Below, piece after piece: positions 32,527 to 41,469 of a stretch of DNA of 64,000 nt. Location: NCBI RefSeq assembly GCF_022346545.1, contig NZ_JAKRNU010000004.1:62001-126000 (forward strand), written 5' to 3'. A program made the position numbers and the translations under genes. The stretch's first letter is position 1, and the number at the start of each line of letters is the position of its first letter. A model generated the notes under the pieces. The model was not told where the DNA came from, ran no database searches, and saw only the letters and a list, made by a program, of their open reading frames with translations. This stretch comes from Sporosarcina sp. ACRSM (GTDB taxonomy: Bacteria; Bacillota; Bacilli; Bacillales_A; Planococcaceae).

Positions 32527-34968
32527 TTAAATACGACTGAACAGCTTGTTGGCTTGTTGAAGCAGTTCTTCTGTCTGCTCTGGATTCAGCGGTTTGGAAT
32601 ACAAATAGCCTTGTGCTTCATCGCAGTGAAGGCTTTGTAGGAAGCGGGCTTGTTCTTCTGTTTCGACGCCTTCCGCAATGACATTCAAGTCCAAGTTTTT
32701 GGCGAGTGTAATAATGGTTTTGACGATTGCGCCATTCCTCTTGTCCAATCCTTGGATAAATGCCCCGTCAATTTTGACATGTGTGAGCGGCAATTTGCTT
32801 AAGTAGCTCAGTGAAGAATAGCCGGTTCCGAAATCATCGATACTGACATTGATGCCGATCTCGCGCAATTGTTGAAGAATCGACTGGCAATGTTGGGTAT
32901 CGAATGTCATGCTTTCGGTGATTTCCAAGTTGAGATGATGAGCAGGTAATCCGGATTGCGCCAACGTTTCTGTCACCATCGTTACAAACGCGGTCTGTTT
33001 GAATTGGTAAGGCGAGACATTGACACTGATTTGGATAGGCGGCAGACCTTCATCAAGCCATTTTTTGACTTGGACGCAAGCGGTTTCGAGTACCCATTGC
33101 CCAAGTGGGATGATGAGCCCAGACTCTTCCGCAAGCGGAATGAATTGCGCAGGGGAAATCATCCCTTTTGTCGGATGGACCCAACGGATCAGCGCTTCGA
33201 GTCCTGTAATATGCCCCGTCGCCATATCGATTTGCGGTTGGTAATGGAGCATAAATTGATTGGACAGAAGGGCTTGTCGGAGCTCTGTCTCCAACGTCTT
33301 TTTTTCGACTAAGCTATGGTTGATTTCTTGTGTGAAAAATTGAAAGGTCCGATTCCCATTTTCCTTCGCCAAGTACATAGCTGTGTCTGCTTTCGTCATT
33401 AATGTATCGTAATCCTGCCCATCGTCAGGGAAGATGCTGATCCCGATACTCGGCGTGACGAAAACATCCAGATTTTTGAAATGGAAAGAGCGGGAGATCT
33501 CTTCAAGAATACATGTCGCGATTGCTTCGATTTCGGCAATTGGCTTCGAGGCCAACAGAATGACAAACTCATCGCCGCCAAGCCTAGCAACAATATCCTC
33601 TTCCTGAATACAGTCTTTCAATCTTTGGCCGACTACTTTCAATAATTCATCGCCGACTGCATGTCCCATCGTATCGTTGACATTTTTAAACCGATCCAGA
33701 TCGATGAATAGCAAGGCGAAAGATTCGTCATTCTTTTGCGCTTGTTCAATCGCTTCATTGGTTTTCATTTGAAAAAGACGTCGATTCGGCAAACCCGTCA
33801 AATAGTCATAGTAAGCCATATGTTTCACAAGCTCTTCCGCTTCTTTACGCTGCGTAATATCGGTTGCTGTTCCTACAACTTCTACAACAGTCCCATTGTC
33901 AAAAATCGGGGATAAGTAGAGAAGGTAGGTGTCGGATGAGTGTTTGAGCTCAAATTGCACTTCTTCCCCAAGCATACTGCGTCTGAAATGCCTTTCTAAC
34001 TTTTTGAATTCATCCTTTTCGAACGCATGCTGAAGTTGGTTGAGGGTGACCAGATCATCAGTAAGTCCGATTTTTTCCGCTGTTTTCCCTTCAATTAACG
34101 TAAACATGAAATTCCCATCGTCATCGGTTGTATAGGTGAATATAATATTTTGCAAGTTTTTTACTGTTTGACGGAAATCGTTTTTCAAAGCGATTTCAAG
34201 AGACTTTTCTGCATCTATACGGTCGGTGATATCGGTTCGGATAGCAATGTATTGGAAAGGCTTCCCCTTTTTGTTGAGGAAGGGGACAATGGTTGTGTTT
34301 ACCCAATAATCCGAGCCGTCTTTTGCCCGGTTTTTTATATCCCCCTGCCAAATGCCTCCGTTCCCAATCGTTTTCCACATGTTTTTGAAAAAGGACTTTG
34401 GATGGAACCCGGAATTGACAATTTGGTGTGTCTGGCCGATCAGCTCTTCTGCAGAATACTGGGACAGCTCACAAAACTTATCGTTTACATACGTAATGAT
34501 CCCTCTCTGGTTCGTGATGGCGACAACAGAGGATTGATCGAGTGCATTTTCTATATTCCGAAGTGTTTCCAGTGTCTTTTCATATTTTTGGGTCGTTTGG
34601 ATTTTGGAAGTAATATCGATATCAAGGGAGACATACTGAGTGATTGTCCCGTCTTCATCATAGGTAGGGAAAATAGTTGCTTGCACCCAGTAAGGAGAGC
34701 CATCTTTGGCAAAGCTTTTGATTTGCTGTTGCCATACTCTGTCTTCGGCAAGTTCTTGCTGCATTTCTTCCACAAAGCTTTTGGCGGTGTATTCCGGGTT
34801 CAACATTCCGTAATGCTGCCCGATCAACTCCTCTTCACTATATTGGGATAGCTCGCAAAAGGGTTGATTGACATATGTGATGATGCCATTACAATCGGTG
34901 ATGGACAGACAGAAATTCTCCTCCAGCAAAGCAGCAATCGGTGAAATATTTTTAAGGTCGGTCAACAC
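32527..34968 (-). CDS. PAS-PAS-PAS-GGDEF-EAL cyclic-di-GMP signalling protein
   Basis: The 813-residue cytosolic protein has two similar PAS domains (roughly 12-125 and 137-250; each contains GIITYVNQ/DKFCELSQYS), a third weaker PAS (~262-375), a GGDEF domain with intact GGDEF at 464-468, and an EAL domain with EAL at 591-593 and the loop-6 DDFGTGYSSLSYL at 711-723. I see no RxxD inhibitory site five residues before GGDEF. All key residues for synthesis and breakdown of c-di-GMP look present, so net direction must depend on the sensor domains. There are no membrane segments. It is transcribed alone, and 34969-35212 upstream is AT-rich promoter DNA without a gene. Confidence 0.92.
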   Translation of the reverse strand: MLTDLKNISPIAALLEENFCLSITDCNGIITYVNQPFCELSQYSEEELIGQHYGMLNPEYTAKSFVEEMQQELAEDRVWQQQIKSFAKDGSPYWVQATIFPTYDEDGTITQYVSLDIDITSKIQTTQKYEKTLETLRNIENALDQSSVVAITNQRGIITYVNDKFCELSQYSAEELIGQTHQIVNSGFHPKSFFKNMWKTIGNGGIWQGDIKNRAKDGSDYWVNTTIVPFLNKKGKPFQYIAIRTDITDRIDAEKSLEIALKNDFRQTVKNLQNIIFTYTTDDDGNFMFTLIEGKTAEKIGLTDDLVTLNQLQHAFEKDEFKKLERHFRRSMLGEEVQFELKHSSDTYLLYLSPIFDNGTVVEVVGTATDITQRKEAEELVKHMAYYDYLTGLPNRRLFQMKTNEAIEQAQKNDESFALLFIDLDRFKNVNDTMGHAVGDELLKVVGQRLKDCIQEEDIVARLGGDEFVILLASKPIAEIEAIATCILEEISRSFHFKNLDVFVTPSIGISIFPDDGQDYDTLMTKADTAMYLAKENGNRTFQFFTQEINHSLVEKKTLETELRQALLSNQFMLHYQPQIDMATGHITGLEALIRWVHPTKGMISPAQFIPLAEESGLIIPLGQWVLETACVQVKKWLDEGLPPIQISVNVSPYQFKQTAFVTMVTETLAQSGLPAHHLNLEITESMTFDTQHCQSILQQLREIGINVSIDDFGTGYSSLSYLSKLPLTHVKIDGAFIQGLDKRNGAIVKTIITLAKNLDLNVIAEGVETEEQARFLQSLHCDEAQGYLYSKPLNPEQTEELLQQANKLFSRI

Positions 34969-35212
34969 AAATGAACAATTCCTTTCTTACAAGTAAGCTT
35001 TATATTATAGAGTAATCGAATTGTCGGGAGGGTCAAAAGTATTATTAGTGAAATTTGGACAAGTGTGTAATTAATCAATAAGATATAGGCATAAATGTTT
35101 ATTTTGGGTAATTTGTTTATGCCATTAATACTAATTATACTTTATATTTCCGCTTGTGGAAAGTTTCAAGGTTAAAAAGAAGTTTAGTTTTATATCAAGA
35201 GTTTTTAAGGGG

Positions 35213-35246
35213 AAAAAGAAAAAACTACGTTCAACTTGGAACGTAG
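35213..35246 (-). terminator. Terminator of the TetM-like gene
   Basis: On the minus strand CTACGTTC pairs with GAACGTAG (35225-35246) across a 6-base loop, then runs into a T-rich stretch (TTTTTTC). It lies about 50 bases after the leftward stop codon at 35296. Confidence 0.8.
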
Positions 35247-35295
35247 CTGAATAGATCAGTAGGTTTGCGGGGGTGTTTGTTCTTTAAAACGTTTT

Positions 35296-37218
35296 TTAGC
35301 AATGCATGGCTTGTTCGGCTTCTTGCCAAGGAACGGCATAGCCTTTTCCTTTGGCGCAGAAGATGGATGTCGATGTGTATTCAGGATCCGCGTCTTTGTC
35401 GTAACCGATTTCCTCGATAATTTGTTCCTCGTTATGGCAACGGTCGTATCCGCCGAAGAGGAGGCTGAGAGCTCCTTTGCCATGGGTGAAGGAGGCAAAT
35501 GTCGTACTGTAGTTCATGAAGGTGGCGACGGGCACCTTGCCACTAATAATGACCGTATCTCCAACCGTTTCAGGAGGTCCGAAGTTTCCGGATGCCTGTT
35601 GGATATCGGATAGGACACGGCCAATCTGTTCGGTCGCGACTTTGATTTTAAAATCATAATACGGTTCAAGCAGGATGTTTTCCGCTTGTTCCAGTCCTTG
35701 TCGTAAGGCACGGTATGTTGCTTCACGGAAGTCACCGCCAGCTGTATGTTCGTTATGTCCTCGTCCTGTCAGCAAGGTGATTTTCACGTCGGTGAGGGCC
35801 GACCCGGTCAATAAACCATGATGATCACGCTCAAATAGATGTGTGCGAACTAAATTTTGATGGCCGATGGAAAGATCATTCGCATGGCAGGCATTTTCAA
35901 AGGTGATGCCGCTATTCCGTTCGCCCGGCTCTATTTTCAAATGGACTTCCGCGTAATGTTTGAGCGGTTCAAAATGGCCGTAGCCGATTACGGGAGTTCC
36001 AATCGTCTCCTTATAGAGTATTTTAGGATCCTCAAAGGCCACGTCCATTTGAAAACGTTCTTTCACGACCTCTTGCAACACTTCCAGTTGGATGACGCCC
36101 ATAACATGGACGTGGATTTCCTGAAAGTGTTCGTCCCAATAAACGCGTAAAGAGGGGTCTTCCGCATCCAAATGTCTGAAGCAACTTAACACATCTTTGA
36201 CATGGAGCGACGGATCAAAGACGACTTTCGATTTCAACGTGGGAATCAAGTTAAAGATAGCTTGTTCCTGAAGGGACCCGATGCCATCTCCTATGGACGC
36301 TTCGGTCAGGCCGGTTACCGCAAATAGTTCCCCCGCATGAACCTGTTCCACGGCTTTGTACTTATTGCCACTGTAGACTCGAATCTGTGTGATTTTTTCG
36401 GACTTCCCTCCGTAAAGCACTTCCTCCCGCACACGTAGCGTCCCGCTGAGGGCCTTGAGGAATGTGATTCGCTTGCCATTATCGTCATGCCGTATTTTGT
36501 ATACCCGTGCAGCAAAGTCGTCCGTTTCGTTATAAGTGGTCTCCGTCAATTGGTCTAGCATTTCAAAGAAGTCCATGACACCGATGTCTTTTAGTGCGGA
36601 ACCGCTAGTACAGGCAAAAACTTTGTTGTCGTGTATCATCGTTTTCAACGTTTTTAGCCAAAGCGCCTGCTCAAAGCCGGATTCCATATAGGTTTCAAGA
36701 AGTTCTTCATCCCGTTCTGCGATAAATTCAATGACTTCTTCAGTAAAAGAGGACGTAAAGTCAAAAATGTCTGCCGATAATTGGGTACGCATTTCGGAGA
36801 GGATGTTCTTGATATCCGTGCCTTCCCGGTCGGTTTTATTGATAAAGAAAAAGGTCGGGACTTGGTGTTTGCGCAGCAACTGCCAGACGGTTTCCGTATG
36901 CCCTTCTACGCCGTCCACGGCACTGATGATCAGCACAGCATAGTCCATCACTTGGATGGCCCTTTCCATCTCCGGGGAAAAGTCGACGTGGCCCGGTGTA
37001 TCGATAAGGGTATAGGTGGACCCGTTATAGGAAATCACCGCTTGCTCTGCAAAGACAGTAATGCCTCTCTGTTTTTCGATGGCGTGATGATCGAGAAAAG
37101 TATCTTTATGATCGACGCGTCCACGCTGCCGGATGCTGTTCGTATGATAAAGCAATTGCTCTGAAAAAGTCGTTTTCCCTGCGTCCACATGCGCGAGAAT
37201 TCCAATGGTCTTATACAT
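35296..37218 (-). CDS. EF-G-like translational GTPase of the ribosomal-protection (TetM-like) type
   Basis: The 640-residue protein has the size and domain order of Tet(M)/Tet(O): a G domain with GILAHVDAGKTTFSEQLLY (G1), EKQRGITVFA (G2), LIDTPGHVDF (G3) and FINKTDREG (G4), followed by beta-barrel domain II, and EF-G-like domains III-V ending SLLFGGYDRCHNEEQIIEEIGYDKDADPEYTSTSIFCAKGKGYAVPWQE. Such proteins are found as chromosomal genes in many Bacillales and are not all tetracycline-resistance factors. The loop that displaces tetracycline cannot be judged by eye. It is a single-gene unit with its own terminator. True resistance function is uncertain. Confidence 0.85.
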   Translation of the reverse strand: MYKTIGILAHVDAGKTTFSEQLLYHTNSIRQRGRVDHKDTFLDHHAIEKQRGITVFAEQAVISYNGSTYTLIDTPGHVDFSPEMERAIQVMDYAVLIISAVDGVEGHTETVWQLLRKHQVPTFFFINKTDREGTDIKNILSEMRTQLSADIFDFTSSFTEEVIEFIAERDEELLETYMESGFEQALWLKTLKTMIHDNKVFACTSGSALKDIGVMDFFEMLDQLTETTYNETDDFAARVYKIRHDDNGKRITFLKALSGTLRVREEVLYGGKSEKITQIRVYSGNKYKAVEQVHAGELFAVTGLTEASIGDGIGSLQEQAIFNLIPTLKSKVVFDPSLHVKDVLSCFRHLDAEDPSLRVYWDEHFQEIHVHVMGVIQLEVLQEVVKERFQMDVAFEDPKILYKETIGTPVIGYGHFEPLKHYAEVHLKIEPGERNSGITFENACHANDLSIGHQNLVRTHLFERDHHGLLTGSALTDVKITLLTGRGHNEHTAGGDFREATYRALRQGLEQAENILLEPYYDFKIKVATEQIGRVLSDIQQASGNFGPPETVGDTVIISGKVPVATFMNYSTTFASFTHGKGALSLLFGGYDRCHNEEQIIEEIGYDKDADPEYTSTSIFCAKGKGYAVPWQEAEQAMHC

Positions 37219-37339
37219 GATGTCACCTCAATTCCAATCTTGTTGTACCGATTAGTATATCAAATCTGAAAGGAATGGTTGAGGGTGAATCGGTGTTATA
37301 CTGGAGAGACAGATAGAGTATGAAGGGAGGCGATGAAGT

Positions 37340-37516
37340 ATGCAATACTCGAAGCCGAAGATGGAACAACTGGTGAAAAACGATGCGGAACTGACGAAAA
37401 AGCTGAAACAGATCATGAAGGAACATGATTTGGAAAAAAGCTTTGCATTGAAGGCACTATACCATTCAGACGTCAAAGACGGTGGCAAATATCAGCGGGA
37501 TTATCAGGAGTTATAA
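37340..37516 (+). CDS. Small charged protein of 58 residues, unknown function
   Basis: The protein begins MQYSKPKMEQLVKNDAELTK and ends DGGKYQRDYQEL. It is helical, lysine- and glutamate-rich, with no membrane segment. GGGAGG (37325-37330) lies 9 bases before the ATG, and a terminator follows 8 bases after the stop codon, so it looks like a genuine small gene. The stretch LKQIMKEHDLEKSFALKALYHSDVK has the look of small Bacillales regulatory or chaperone-like helical proteins, but I cannot name a family. It is divergent from the TetM-like gene. Confidence 0.6.
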   Translation: MQYSKPKMEQLVKNDAELTKKLKQIMKEHDLEKSFALKALYHSDVKDGGKYQRDYQEL

Positions 37517-37524
37517 TACTGTCT

Positions 37525-37563
37525 AAGCGTGGTGAGTTCGAACGAGCTCCTCACGCTTTTTTG
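37525..37563 (+). terminator. Terminator after the 58-residue gene
   Basis: AGCGTG at 37526 and CACGCT near 37553 form the base of an imperfect hairpin with an inner GAG/CTC, followed by six T's. The T run abuts the parS site. Confidence 0.75.
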
Positions 37564-37577
37564 TTCCACGTGAAACA
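37562..37577. promoter_or_regulatory. parS: parS chromosome-segregation site
   Basis: TGTTCCACGTGAAACA fits the B. subtilis parS consensus TGTTNCACGTGAAACA at every position. It is a near-perfect palindrome bound by ParB/Spo0J, which spreads along the DNA and loads SMC near the replication origin. Most parS sites in Bacillales lie in the origin-proximal part of the chromosome, so this window probably does too. The site is intergenic, flanked by T and A runs. No second copy was noticed in the window. Confidence 0.9.
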
Positions 37578-37768
37578 TTTTTTATTAATTCCTCTTTTTT
37601 GTGAATTCCAACAACCAATTATGAGGGAGGAATCGATTTCAAGAGGAAATAAAGGGAAAATCTTTTATTTTCTCGAAAAGAACAATTGAGAGGAAATGGG
37701 ACATTCTTTATAAATATTTCGATGGTTTGTACTGTACACTATAGAAAAGTAAAGTTGGAGGTGGGGCA

Positions 37769-39025
37769 ATGAAGAAGTACAGCAGTGCGGAAAATAGCTG
37801 GATGTTCTATGATTGGGCGAATTCGGCTTATTCCATCATCATCACGACTGCCGTTTTCCCGCTGTACTACAAAGCGGTTGCGACAGAAGCTGGTGTCAGT
37901 CTGTCGAACTCAACAGCGTATTTAGGATATACGGTCGCCATTGCGACATTCATCTTGGCGATGATCGGGCCTATTTTAGGAACGATAGCGGATTATGAAG
38001 GGTTGAAAAAGAAGTTTTTCTTATTCTTTTTCTTATTGGGCTCACTAGCGACCCTTTCTTTAGCGTTTGTTCCAGGCGATAATTGGTTGGCTTTATTGAT
38101 CATTTATACGATTACGGCTGTCGGTTTCCATGGGGCAAATATATTTTACGATGCTTTTCTTGTTGATGTAACGCCTGAGGAACGGATGGACCATATTTCC
38201 GCCCGCGGTTTTGGGCTCGGGTATATCGGGAGTACAATTCCGTTCATTATCAGTATCGCCATCATTTTATTGGCAGGAAAAGGGGTGATCCCCCTTGCGA
38301 CATCGATGGCTAGTAAATTGGCTTTTGTCATTACAGCGATTTGGTGGTTTTCGTTCACGGTTCCGATGCTGAAAAATGTGCATCAACTTCATGGCGTTAA
38401 ACGGGAACCGCAATTGTTGGTCGGCAGCTTTAGACGGCTTGGTGGAACGTTTCGGGAAATCCGCAAATACCGGACTGTGTTTTTATTTCTAATTGCTTAT
38501 TTCTTTTATATTGATGGCGTTGGGACGATCATTTCGATGTCGACAGCGTATGGAACGGATTTAGGGATTAGCTCAACCAATCTTCTCATCATCTTGTTCG
38601 TCACTCAAGTCGTGGCGGCGCCATTTGCGATCATTTATGGGAAACTGGCGCAGAAGTTCACGGGTAAAAAGATGTTATACGTCGGTATATTTGTCTATAT
38701 GATTGTCTGTATTTACGCTTTTTTCATGAAAACGACGATGGACTTTTGGGTGTTGGCGATGCTGGTGGCAACGTCGCAAGGCGGTATTCAGGCGCTTAGC
38801 CGTTCCTATTTTGCGAGACTTGTACCGAAGGAAAAAGCGAATGAGTTTTTTGGTTTTTATAATATTTTTGGGAAGTTTGCATCGGTCATGGGTCCATTGC
38901 TATTAGGGGTGACCGCCCATTTGACGGGGAATTCCGCATACGGCGTATTCAGCCTCATTATCCTGTTTATCATCGGTATTGCTTTTCTTGCCAAAGTGCC
39001 AGAACCAGATGCGAAAACAAGTTGA
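37769..39025 (+). CDS. UMF1/Atg22-like MFS transporter
   Basis: A 418-residue membrane protein with twelve hydrophobic segments. The start SSAENSWMFYDWANSAYSIIITTAVFPLYY is the signature of the UMF1 (vacuole effluxer Atg22-like) branch of the MFS, and ATSQGGIQALSRSYFARLVPKEKANEFFGFYNIFGKFASVMGPLL in the second half confirms it. In yeast Atg22 exports amino acids from the vacuole; for bacterial members the substrate is unknown. GGAGGTGGGG precedes the ATG. It is a single-gene unit with a terminator behind it. Confidence 0.87.
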   Translation: MKKYSSAENSWMFYDWANSAYSIIITTAVFPLYYKAVATEAGVSLSNSTAYLGYTVAIATFILAMIGPILGTIADYEGLKKKFFLFFFLLGSLATLSLAFVPGDNWLALLIIYTITAVGFHGANIFYDAFLVDVTPEERMDHISARGFGLGYIGSTIPFIISIAIILLAGKGVIPLATSMASKLAFVITAIWWFSFTVPMLKNVHQLHGVKREPQLLVGSFRRLGGTFREIRKYRTVFLFLIAYFFYIDGVGTIISMSTAYGTDLGISSTNLLIILFVTQVVAAPFAIIYGKLAQKFTGKKMLYVGIFVYMIVCIYAFFMKTTMDFWVLAMLVATSQGGIQALSRSYFARLVPKEKANEFFGFYNIFGKFASVMGPLLLGVTAHLTGNSAYGVFSLIILFIIGIAFLAKVPEPDAKTS

Positions 39026-39029
39026 AGGG

Positions 39030-39057
39030 AGACCCTGTGAAAACGGGTCTTCTTTTG
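39030..39057 (+). terminator. Terminator after the UMF1-type gene
   Basis: AGACCC (39030-39035) pairs with GGGTCT (39045-39050) across a 9-base loop, followed by TCTTTTG. Confidence 0.7.
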
Positions 39058-39127
39058 CTTGTTTTGGGGCTTTCTTTTCATTGTAGTATAATGAAGGTAA
39101 TAAACGTTTGGTAAAGGAGAAATTCGG

Positions 39128-39772
39128 ATGGCGATGTTAAGTCTCGATGCCCTGTTGGATGTGATGGGCGAATTGTTTTCAGATGAAGTTTCAATTGCTG
39201 TATCGAATAAGGAAACGTATTTTTATTATCGCCCGAGTAAGCGCGTGGACTTGAAGATCAGACCGGGCGATCCAGTGAAAGAGGGAACGATTGCGCATAA
39301 GGCGATCAAGGATCGGCAGAAAGTATCGGAATTTATCAATCGGGATGTTTTCGGCATTCCTTATCATGGAATGGCTGTCCCTTTTTACAGTGATGGACAG
39401 GTGGACGGGTGCGTGACGGCCATCTATCCCGCTTACACGGACGGCAAATCGGTTGTGACTGTGAAGACGCAAGATGGCTGGAAACCGATTCCTTTTTCCG
39501 ATGTTCATTATATTGAAGTGAAAGAACGGAAAACGTATGTCATGACGGATGACGTTTCGGGTACGCACAAAAACACTTTGCAAGAGTTCGAATATTTATT
39601 GCCTCGTGATGCTTTTGTCCGTTGTCACCGTTCTTTTATCGTCAATGTCCATCATATTAAAGAAATCTATCCGGACACGCACTCCACTTTTGTATTGGAA
39701 ATGAACGACGGTTCCCGAATACCCGTGAGCCAATCGTATTCAAGTTATTTCCGTAAATTATTGGGATTCTGA
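39128..39772 (+). CDS. LytTR-family transcriptional regulator with N-terminal sensor region
   Basis: The 214-residue protein ends in a LytTR DNA-binding domain (~residues 112-213): GWKPIPFSDVHYIEVKERKTYVM, LLPRDAFVRCHRSFIVNVHHIKEI and a final NDGSRIPVSQSYSSYFRKLL. The first ~105 residues look like a small GAF/PAS-like sensor rather than a phospho-receiver, as the aspartate pocket is missing. AAGGAG lies 8 bases before the ATG. The next gene, a CoA transferase 128 bases away, has a direct repeat with a 21-bp period just upstream of its promoter, the pattern LytTR activators bind, so it is the probable target. Confidence 0.83.
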   Translation: MAMLSLDALLDVMGELFSDEVSIAVSNKETYFYYRPSKRVDLKIRPGDPVKEGTIAHKAIKDRQKVSEFINRDVFGIPYHGMAVPFYSDGQVDGCVTAIYPAYTDGKSVVTVKTQDGWKPIPFSDVHYIEVKERKTYVMTDDVSGTHKNTLQEFEYLLPRDAFVRCHRSFIVNVHHIKEIYPDTHSTFVLEMNDGSRIPVSQSYSSYFRKLLGF

Positions 39773-39778
39773 AAATTG

Positions 39779-39811
39779 CTGTTTTATTCGCCAAAATCCC
39801 TGCTTTATCGA
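39779..39811 (+). promoter_or_regulatory. Direct repeat with 21-bp period, candidate LytTR operator
   Basis: CTGTTTTATTCG (39779-39790) recurs as CTGCTTTATCGA (39800-39811), 21 bases on. LytTR proteins such as AgrA bind pairs of ~9-bp direct repeats spaced about two helical turns apart. The repeats end 8 bases before a TTGACC -35 box. Confidence 0.45.
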
Positions 39812-39819
39812 GCTTTTTC

Positions 39820-39858
39820 TTGACCAATCCCTAAATCCCCTTCTATGTAAGCGCTTCA
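39820..39858 (+). promoter_or_regulatory. Promoter of the CoA-transferase gene with overlapping cre-like box
   Basis: TTGACC (39820-39825), an 18-base spacer and TATGTA (39844-39849) make a sigma-A-like promoter with a good -35 and weak -10. TGTAAGCGCTTCA (39846-39858) overlaps the -10 and has a perfect left half-site of a cre box. Activation by the LytTR protein and repression by CcpA would fit this geometry. Confidence 0.45.
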
Positions 39859-39900
39859 GTTATAGTTATCTTAAGGTTATGAAAAAGGGGCGTGAAATAG

Positions 39901-41415
39901 ATGACAAATCAACTGGATCGTATTAAAAATCATCAATTGCGTGATGTCGTTGTTTCCCCTGAAGAGGCAGCATCATGGATTGAAGATGGCATGACATTGG
40001 GATTGAGCGGATTTACACGGGCAGGTGATGCGAAAGCGGTACCATTGGCATTGGTGAAAAGAGCGGAAACAGAACGTTTCAAAGTGAACGTCTTTACAGG
40101 AGCATCTCTCGGGTCGGAAATTGACCGCCTGTTTGCGGAAGCGGATATCGTACATAAGCGGCTGCCTTTCCAAGCAGATCGCACGATGCGTTCGAAAATT
40201 AATAACGGGGATCATTTATTTGTCGATCATCACTTATCACATACAGCGGAGCTGATCCGTGCAGAAGTCATCGAACCGATCGACTTTGCCATTTTGGAAG
40301 CGGTGTCCATTACGGAAGACGGAATGGTCATCCCCACGACATCTGTTGGCAACTCCTTGACGTTTGCCCAACATGCGAAGTCCATCATCATTGAGATCAA
40401 TACGGCGCAACCGCCGCAACTGGAAGGGCTTCACGATCTGTATGATCCGGGCAAACAAGGGGAGCGCGGACCGATCCCGCTTACAAAAGTGGATGACCGT
40501 ATCGGTACAATTGGTATTCCGGTCGATGTAGAAAAGGTGAAAGGGATCGTCTTTACACATCAATTGGATTCCCCCTCTACCATTGAAGAACCGGATCATG
40601 AAACAGAGATTATGGCACAGCATCTATTAGCGTTTTTACGTACGGAAATTCAGGCGGGGCGTTTGACAGAGCGCCTTGCACCTTTGCAATCAGGTATCGG
40701 TTCCGTTGCCAATGCGGTGCTTCATGGCATGGTGAACTCGGAGTTTGAGGACTTGGAAGTGTATTCGGAAGTATTGCAGGATGCGGTATTCGATTTGATC
40801 GACGCAGGGAAGGTCCGTTTTGCTTCTTGCGCATCCATTACCTTATCGGAAGAGAAGATGGACCGCGTGTTCAATCATTTCGAGCAGTATCGGGATAAAC
40901 TGATCATGCGTCCACAGGAAATCTCGAATCATCCGGAAATCATCCGTCGTCTCGGTTTGATTTCCATCAATACAGCTCTTGAGCTGGACATTTACGGCAA
41001 TGTCAATTCAACGCATGTGACCGGGACAAAAATGATGAATGGCATCGGCGGCTCAGGAGATTTTGCCCGCAATGCACGTTTAGCCATCTTCGTTACGAAG
41101 TCGATCGCCAAAGGCGGCGATATTTCGAGTATCGTTCCATTCGTCTCCCACGTGGATCATACGGAACATGACGTCGATGTCATCGTCACGGAGCAAGGAT
41201 ATGCGGATTTACGTGGATTGGCGCCACGTGAGCGCGTAGGTCTCATTATCGAAAACTGCGCCCACCCGATGTATCGTGAACAACTGCGTGACTATTACAG
41301 CGAAGCACTTGAAAGAGGCGGTCAGACACCTCATGTACTGGAAAAAGCCTTTTCATGGCATACAAATTTAATGCAACATGGCTCCATGCGCGACCGGGTT
41401 GCAAAGTTCGTATAA
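39901..41415 (+). CDS. Acetyl-CoA hydrolase / succinyl-CoA:acetate CoA-transferase family protein
   Basis: The 504-residue protein matches the Cat1/AarC/ScpC family: an N-terminal domain with GLSGFTRAGDAKAVPLAL and VFTGASLGSEIDRLFAEADI, and a C-terminal domain with LQSGIGSVANAVLHGM. GNVNSTHVTGTKMMNGIGGSGDFARNARLAIFVTKS and the VIVTEQGYADLRGL block complete the core. The catalytic glutamate is expected in the EQGYADLRG region. It moves CoA between acetate and an acyl group, or hydrolyses acetyl-CoA. AAGGGG lies 11-12 bases before the ATG. Probably controlled by the LytTR regulator upstream and by CcpA. Confidence 0.9.
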   Translation: MTNQLDRIKNHQLRDVVVSPEEAASWIEDGMTLGLSGFTRAGDAKAVPLALVKRAETERFKVNVFTGASLGSEIDRLFAEADIVHKRLPFQADRTMRSKINNGDHLFVDHHLSHTAELIRAEVIEPIDFAILEAVSITEDGMVIPTTSVGNSLTFAQHAKSIIIEINTAQPPQLEGLHDLYDPGKQGERGPIPLTKVDDRIGTIGIPVDVEKVKGIVFTHQLDSPSTIEEPDHETEIMAQHLLAFLRTEIQAGRLTERLAPLQSGIGSVANAVLHGMVNSEFEDLEVYSEVLQDAVFDLIDAGKVRFASCASITLSEEKMDRVFNHFEQYRDKLIMRPQEISNHPEIIRRLGLISINTALELDIYGNVNSTHVTGTKMMNGIGGSGDFARNARLAIFVTKSIAKGGDISSIVPFVSHVDHTEHDVDVIVTEQGYADLRGLAPRERVGLIIENCAHPMYREQLRDYYSEALERGGQTPHVLEKAFSWHTNLMQHGSMRDRVAKFV

Positions 41416-41424
41416 AAGAATGGG

Positions 41425-41465
41425 AAGAGCTGAAACGGCATAGATTGTCGTATCAGCTCTTTTTC
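41425..41465 (+). terminator. Terminator after the CoA-transferase gene
   Basis: AAGAGCTGA (41425-41433) pairs with TCAGCTCTT (41453-41461), followed by TTTC. The loop of 19 bases is long, but the 9-bp stem is perfect. Confidence 0.78.
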
Positions 41466-41469
41466 ATTT

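Noticed and set aside
34150..34851. Long rightward ORF of 233 residues opposite the PAS-GGDEF-EAL gene
   Set aside because: Antisense shadow of a well-conserved gene; no ribosome site and no recognisable domain.
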